A stretch of 64,000 nucleotides of DNA from Doryteuthis pealeii (lineage: Eukaryota; Mollusca; Cephalopoda; Myopsida; Loliginidae). A program made the position numbers and the translations under genes. The stretch's first letter is position 1. Each line of letters opens with the position of its first letter. Where the stretch lies: contig CM042145.1 in the NCBI GenBank assembly GCA_023376005.1, forward strand, positions 13,491,073-13,555,072, read 5' to 3'. The notes beneath the pieces are model-generated. The model had not been told where the DNA came from. It saw only the letters and a list, made by a program, of their open reading frames with translations, and ran no database searches. This document shows positions 61,386 to 64,000 of this stretch, one piece after another.

Positions 61386-61389
<4 letters not shown>
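61229..61389. mobile_element. Penelope-like hairpin, locus P4 (75-nt arms)
   Basis: The arm at 61229-61303 is the reverse complement of 61315-61389 with only two or so differences, around an 11-base loop. Each arm holds a hammerhead-like motif. The hairpin lies between two (TA)n tracts. Near identity of the arms means recent origin or gene conversion. Confidence 0.9.
61323..61370 (+). ncRNA. Hammerhead-ribozyme-like motif H4 (also on the minus strand in the other arm)
   Basis: tgatga, an A, stem II ggtgtt/aacacc with loop ggaat, then gaaa and the palindrome accgcggt ending in the classical GUC triplet. The base equivalent to C3 is absent or an A. In the minus-strand arm (61235-61295) the bases after GUC are tgg, which could pair with cca before tgatga. 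Stem II here is the strongest of the set. Confidence 0.48.
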
Positions 61390-61424
<35 letters not shown>

Positions 61425-61872
61425 AGTTGAAACAAGCTATTTCGCTTGTGCAAACATTTTAAAACTATCAAGAAAGAAAAAAAATCAAAATGAAAACTCC
61501 ACAAAAAAAAAAAACTGATATTTTCTACACTAATTTATATACAAAAAATTGTCACCTTTTTCATTGTATGATTCTTTTTTCTTTACAAATATGGCTTATC
61601 ATAAGTAGTAAGATTTGTTTTTTTTTTCAAGTTATCCTAAGAAGACCATGCAACAAAATAAAATCTATGATAAATCTATACTAATTTGTAGTCAATAATT
61701 TACTTTCCTTGAAAAATAAACAAACACAAATTCTTGGATTGTTACAAATGTGTTTGGTTAAGTGTGTCACAAGAATAAAAGACAAGAATTGTGAGGACAT
61801 ATGTGAGGAAGCAAATATAATTATGTCTCCCCTTGTTTATGTAACACTTTGTATAAGTAAAAAAATAAAAGT

Positions 61873-62101
61873 AAAGTCGGCGGGGTGGTCTAATATCAGT
61901 ATCAGCCAGACAGTGAGGGAATCCCCTTTTCACTAGCCCTAGACCAAGGAGATTATTTTAACATCTGAGGTGGAGCGTCACACCTACTATCAGCTCCTCA
62001 CTTTACCGTACAGATCCCTGTGCTACTCATACACTGAGGGCCGGTATCGAACCAGGAACCTTGTGATTTCTAGGTGGACGCTCTACCGACTGAGCTAAAC
62101 C
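61873..62101 (-). mobile_element. tRNA-headed SINE, family A copy 4
   Basis: The plus strand reads 'gagggaatccccttttcact', 'catctgaggtggagcgtca', 'actttaccgtacagatccct', 'ccggtatcgaaccaggaacc' (B-box complement) and 'gctctaccgactgagctaaa' (A-box complement). It is well preserved. Confidence 0.87.
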
Positions 62102-62307
62102 ATTCTTGATTCTTTTGATTTGTAGTTTGTACTGAGAAACCTATCTGCAGACTTAATAGATACAACATTTAACCATGCTAAAAATTTTAAAGTATATACA
62201 TTTTTTTTTTTAAACGATAATAATAGACCTGGAAACTTTTAACAAACACATTAAAGCATTGCAAATAAGACTGGTAGACATGCAAGGTATTTTCAGAAGG
62301 CACTTAC

Positions 62308-62395
62308 TCGGATTTCTTCAGTTCGCATCACATCTAAAAGGTACCTTAGTAATTCATGACTGTCTTGCTGTTGGAAACCCTTGAATCGAGGAGCT
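62308..62395 (-). CDS. USP16/USP45: USP16/45-type deubiquitinase, QQD exon
   Basis: Acceptor tttttatag; two bases from 63069 plus 'a' make Lys, then [20 protein letters not shown] and DVMRTEEIR before gtaagt. [14 protein letters not shown] is the USP catalytic-domain QQD box, and [10 protein letters not shown] matches USP16 RFKGYQQQDS. 88 nt, ending in phase 0. Confidence 0.96.
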
Positions 62396-62584
62396 CTATA
62401 AAAAGAAAAAAAGGCAAGACAATTCTCCTTTTTATAAATATAACAAAAAATTAATATTCATATATTATACTAAATTAAGAAAAAACAGAAAATAGTGAAC
62501 AATACGTTTTATTTTATTTATATATATCTATCACATCTTTTCACTATAAGCAAAAAAAAAGAAGAAAAAAAGTAAAAAAAAAAC

Positions 62585-62624
<40 letters not shown>

Positions 62625-63068
62625 TGAGAAGAAAGATCTATCAAAACAAAATCATTTAAGATAAATCAGTATAATTAGCCTAATAAATATATTTCCTTTA
62701 TATTGAGAATGTGTAAGAGACACTATGTTTTAGATTAGGGCTCTTGGTTTTGTTATTGGTGGGATTTTACAGCAAGTTAACCCTTGGATTATTTTATCCC
62801 ACCAAAGACATTTTGTTTTATTCATTTTTTTCAAACTCAATTTCTCTTTTTTGAAAACACATTTTTTTATAAACTCATAGATGGGATCCTTACAGTCCTT
62901 ACACTCCGGGTCTGTGGATGTGAGAATAATGGCGATGAAAGGGTACTTCAAGTTCCCCAGAGCTCCAGAATTGGAACTTCCCACACTAGATGTTGGTTTT
63001 TGTCTACAGTGCTATAAGTCCAACTATGATCTAATGACAAAATAAAAAATTAAAAAAATAGGGCTCAC
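62396..63068 (-). other. USP intron
   Basis: Holds A-rich sequence with a 32-base poly(A) run (62591-62622) and a family C copy. Confidence 0.87.
62740..63030 (+). repeat. Dispersed repeat family C copy
   Basis: 'tgggattttacagcaagtta', 'acccttggattattttatcc', 'aaactcatagatgggatcc', 'tacactccgggtctg' and 'agctccagaattggaactt' follow the family order. Confidence 0.65.
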
Positions 63069-63205
63069 TTTTTACAAACTTGGCCAAACAATGACCATGG
63101 ATTGATGGTTGAATTGTGGTTGGAAGAAGTTGTCATTTCATGTAAAAAGGCCAACAAAGAGCGAGTGAGAGGACCAGGTTCAGGGATGTTAATGTCAATT
63201 GGGGG
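63069..63205 (-). CDS. USP16/USP45: USP16/45-type deubiquitinase, exon downstream of the Cys box
   Basis: Acceptor tttaattgcag, then PPIDINIPEPGPLTRSLLAF, LHEMTTSSNHNSTI and NPWSLFGQVCKK, donor gtgagc. It follows USP16 residues LEINLEPPGPLTLAMSQFL and PKELFSQVCKK. The catalytic Cys (GNTCFFN region) must be in an exon beyond the window. 137 nt, phase 0 in and phase 2 out, joining KK to APRF. Confidence 0.93.
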
Positions 63206-63987
63206 CTGCAATTAAAAACATGAATACTTATAACTTTATTATACACAATCGAGAAAAAGAAATCAAAATGTTGCAAGTGTGTATCCTAATATCATCATTC
63301 TTGAAAATGTCACCAATTTCAAATTCTAATTTACTCAGGTAGTCAAAACACAGATATACATGCAACTATTATTTTTTTATACTTAACATATACAGATATA
63401 CATACAACCATTTTTTTTTTTTATACTTAACATTTAGAGAAAAAATTTAGAAAAAAAACATTTAGATATAAAATATTTCATACTACCTCTGTCCCTCTAT
63501 CATAATAGTTATTATTTTAACCTTATCTTTTTAATTATAAATTACTATTATGAGACAGAAAAAAATTAGATGTTTAACATTTCAAATAAAAGTAGACATC
63601 TTTGTCATTTACAATGATTGGTGATTCTTTATCTAAATAGTAACTATATTAGTTTATGTAATGGCAGAGCAAAAAAAAAAATCCTAACATCTCTGACTTT
63701 GATCTGAGATGCTGAAAACTTTGAAGAGATCACTTGGGGAAAAATAAATTATCCTGTCCATATTTAAATCAGAGGTTCTTCAAACTGAATTAGTCCAACA
63801 TGTAAGAGAATTTTTAGATTTTATTTACTAAAAGAATTGACATCATACGGAAATATTAAGAGTTTATTTAGAAAGGGAAAATGGGTTTAGGAATGAATAA
63901 ACAGGTTTGTATAGGGAAATATTAAGAGTTTATTTAGAAAGGGGAAAAATAGGTTCAGTAATTAAAAAGACTGAATTCTAGGACTAC
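63206..63987 (-). other. USP intron
   Basis: AT-rich; carries a diverged family F palindrome (63484-63562, 'cataatagttatta' mirrored by 'aattactattatg') and a two-copy tandem block ('aaatattaagagtttattta' at about 63851 and 63918). No exon seen. Confidence 0.8.
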
Positions 63988-64000
63988 CTTTATTGACTTT
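63988..64000 (-). other. USP16/USP45: Possible edge of the next upstream USP exon
   Basis: On the minus strand the window opens with 13 bases ending 'aaag' before a gtagtc that could act as a donor; the phase needed for 63205 (phase 0) would give ...KSIK. Too little sequence to confirm. Confidence 0.25.

Larger units (their letters stand above)
60648..62307 (-). other. USP intron
   Basis: Contains (TA)n tracts around a near-perfect hairpin carrying hammerhead-like motifs, and one reverse SINE A copy. The rest shows nothing. Confidence 0.87.

Overview
The window is animal nuclear DNA. It is AT-rich, with large introns, GT/AG splice junctions, long (TA)n, (CA)n, poly(A) and poly(T) tracts, and many dispersed short transposable elements. 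Two conserved protein-coding genes can be read across it by matching exon ends, splice signals and reading-frame phase. The repeat content (tRNA-headed SINEs in several copies, a 5S-rRNA-like SINE head, RTE-like LINE debris, Penelope-like fragments and many small inverted-repeat transposons) suggests a lophotrochozoan, most likely a mollusc and possibly a cephalopod. That placement is inference only.

Gene 1 (+ strand, from before base 1 to about 39.6 kb) is the 3' part of a casein kinase 1 gene of the delta/epsilon (doubletime) class. Two exons (1362-1532, 2866-3014) encode the end of the kinase C-lobe. A third (13289-13430) begins the regulatory tail. Two exons can then follow in the same phase: one at 28727-28986, which runs to its own stop, and one at 39377-39609, which carries the conserved delta/epsilon tail signature and a different stop. 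The gene therefore appears able to make at least two C-termini.

Gene 2 (- strand, from beyond base 64000 down to 47364) is a ubiquitin-specific protease of the USP16/USP45 class. Ten exons in the window splice in frame to 712 residues plus a stop (2139 nt). They include the QQD segment, both CxxC zinc-ribbon halves, the acidic insertion between them and the catalytic His region. The catalytic Cys box lies beyond the right edge. The two genes converge, and 39610-47363 holds their 3' UTRs and whatever separates them.

The introns are the accessory part. Several elements can be delimited to the base by target-site duplications: a 1.7 kb foldback element with an 8-bp duplication (14230-15929), an 8-bp-TSD element with hAT-like ends beside a USP exon (56180-56604), a 217-bp miniature element (56813-57029) and a SINE with a 13-bp duplication (20141-20386). 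The most interesting signal is a set of hammerhead-ribozyme-like motifs (17.1, 57.6, 58.9, 59.1 and 61.3 kb, plus a decayed one at 16.9 kb). They have different but mostly self-consistent helices and palindromic stem III strands, and sit in fragments often arranged head to head and often embedded in (TA)n tracts. This fits the known presence of hammerheads in Penelope-like elements. No prokaryotic features, CRISPR arrays or complete viral genes were seen.
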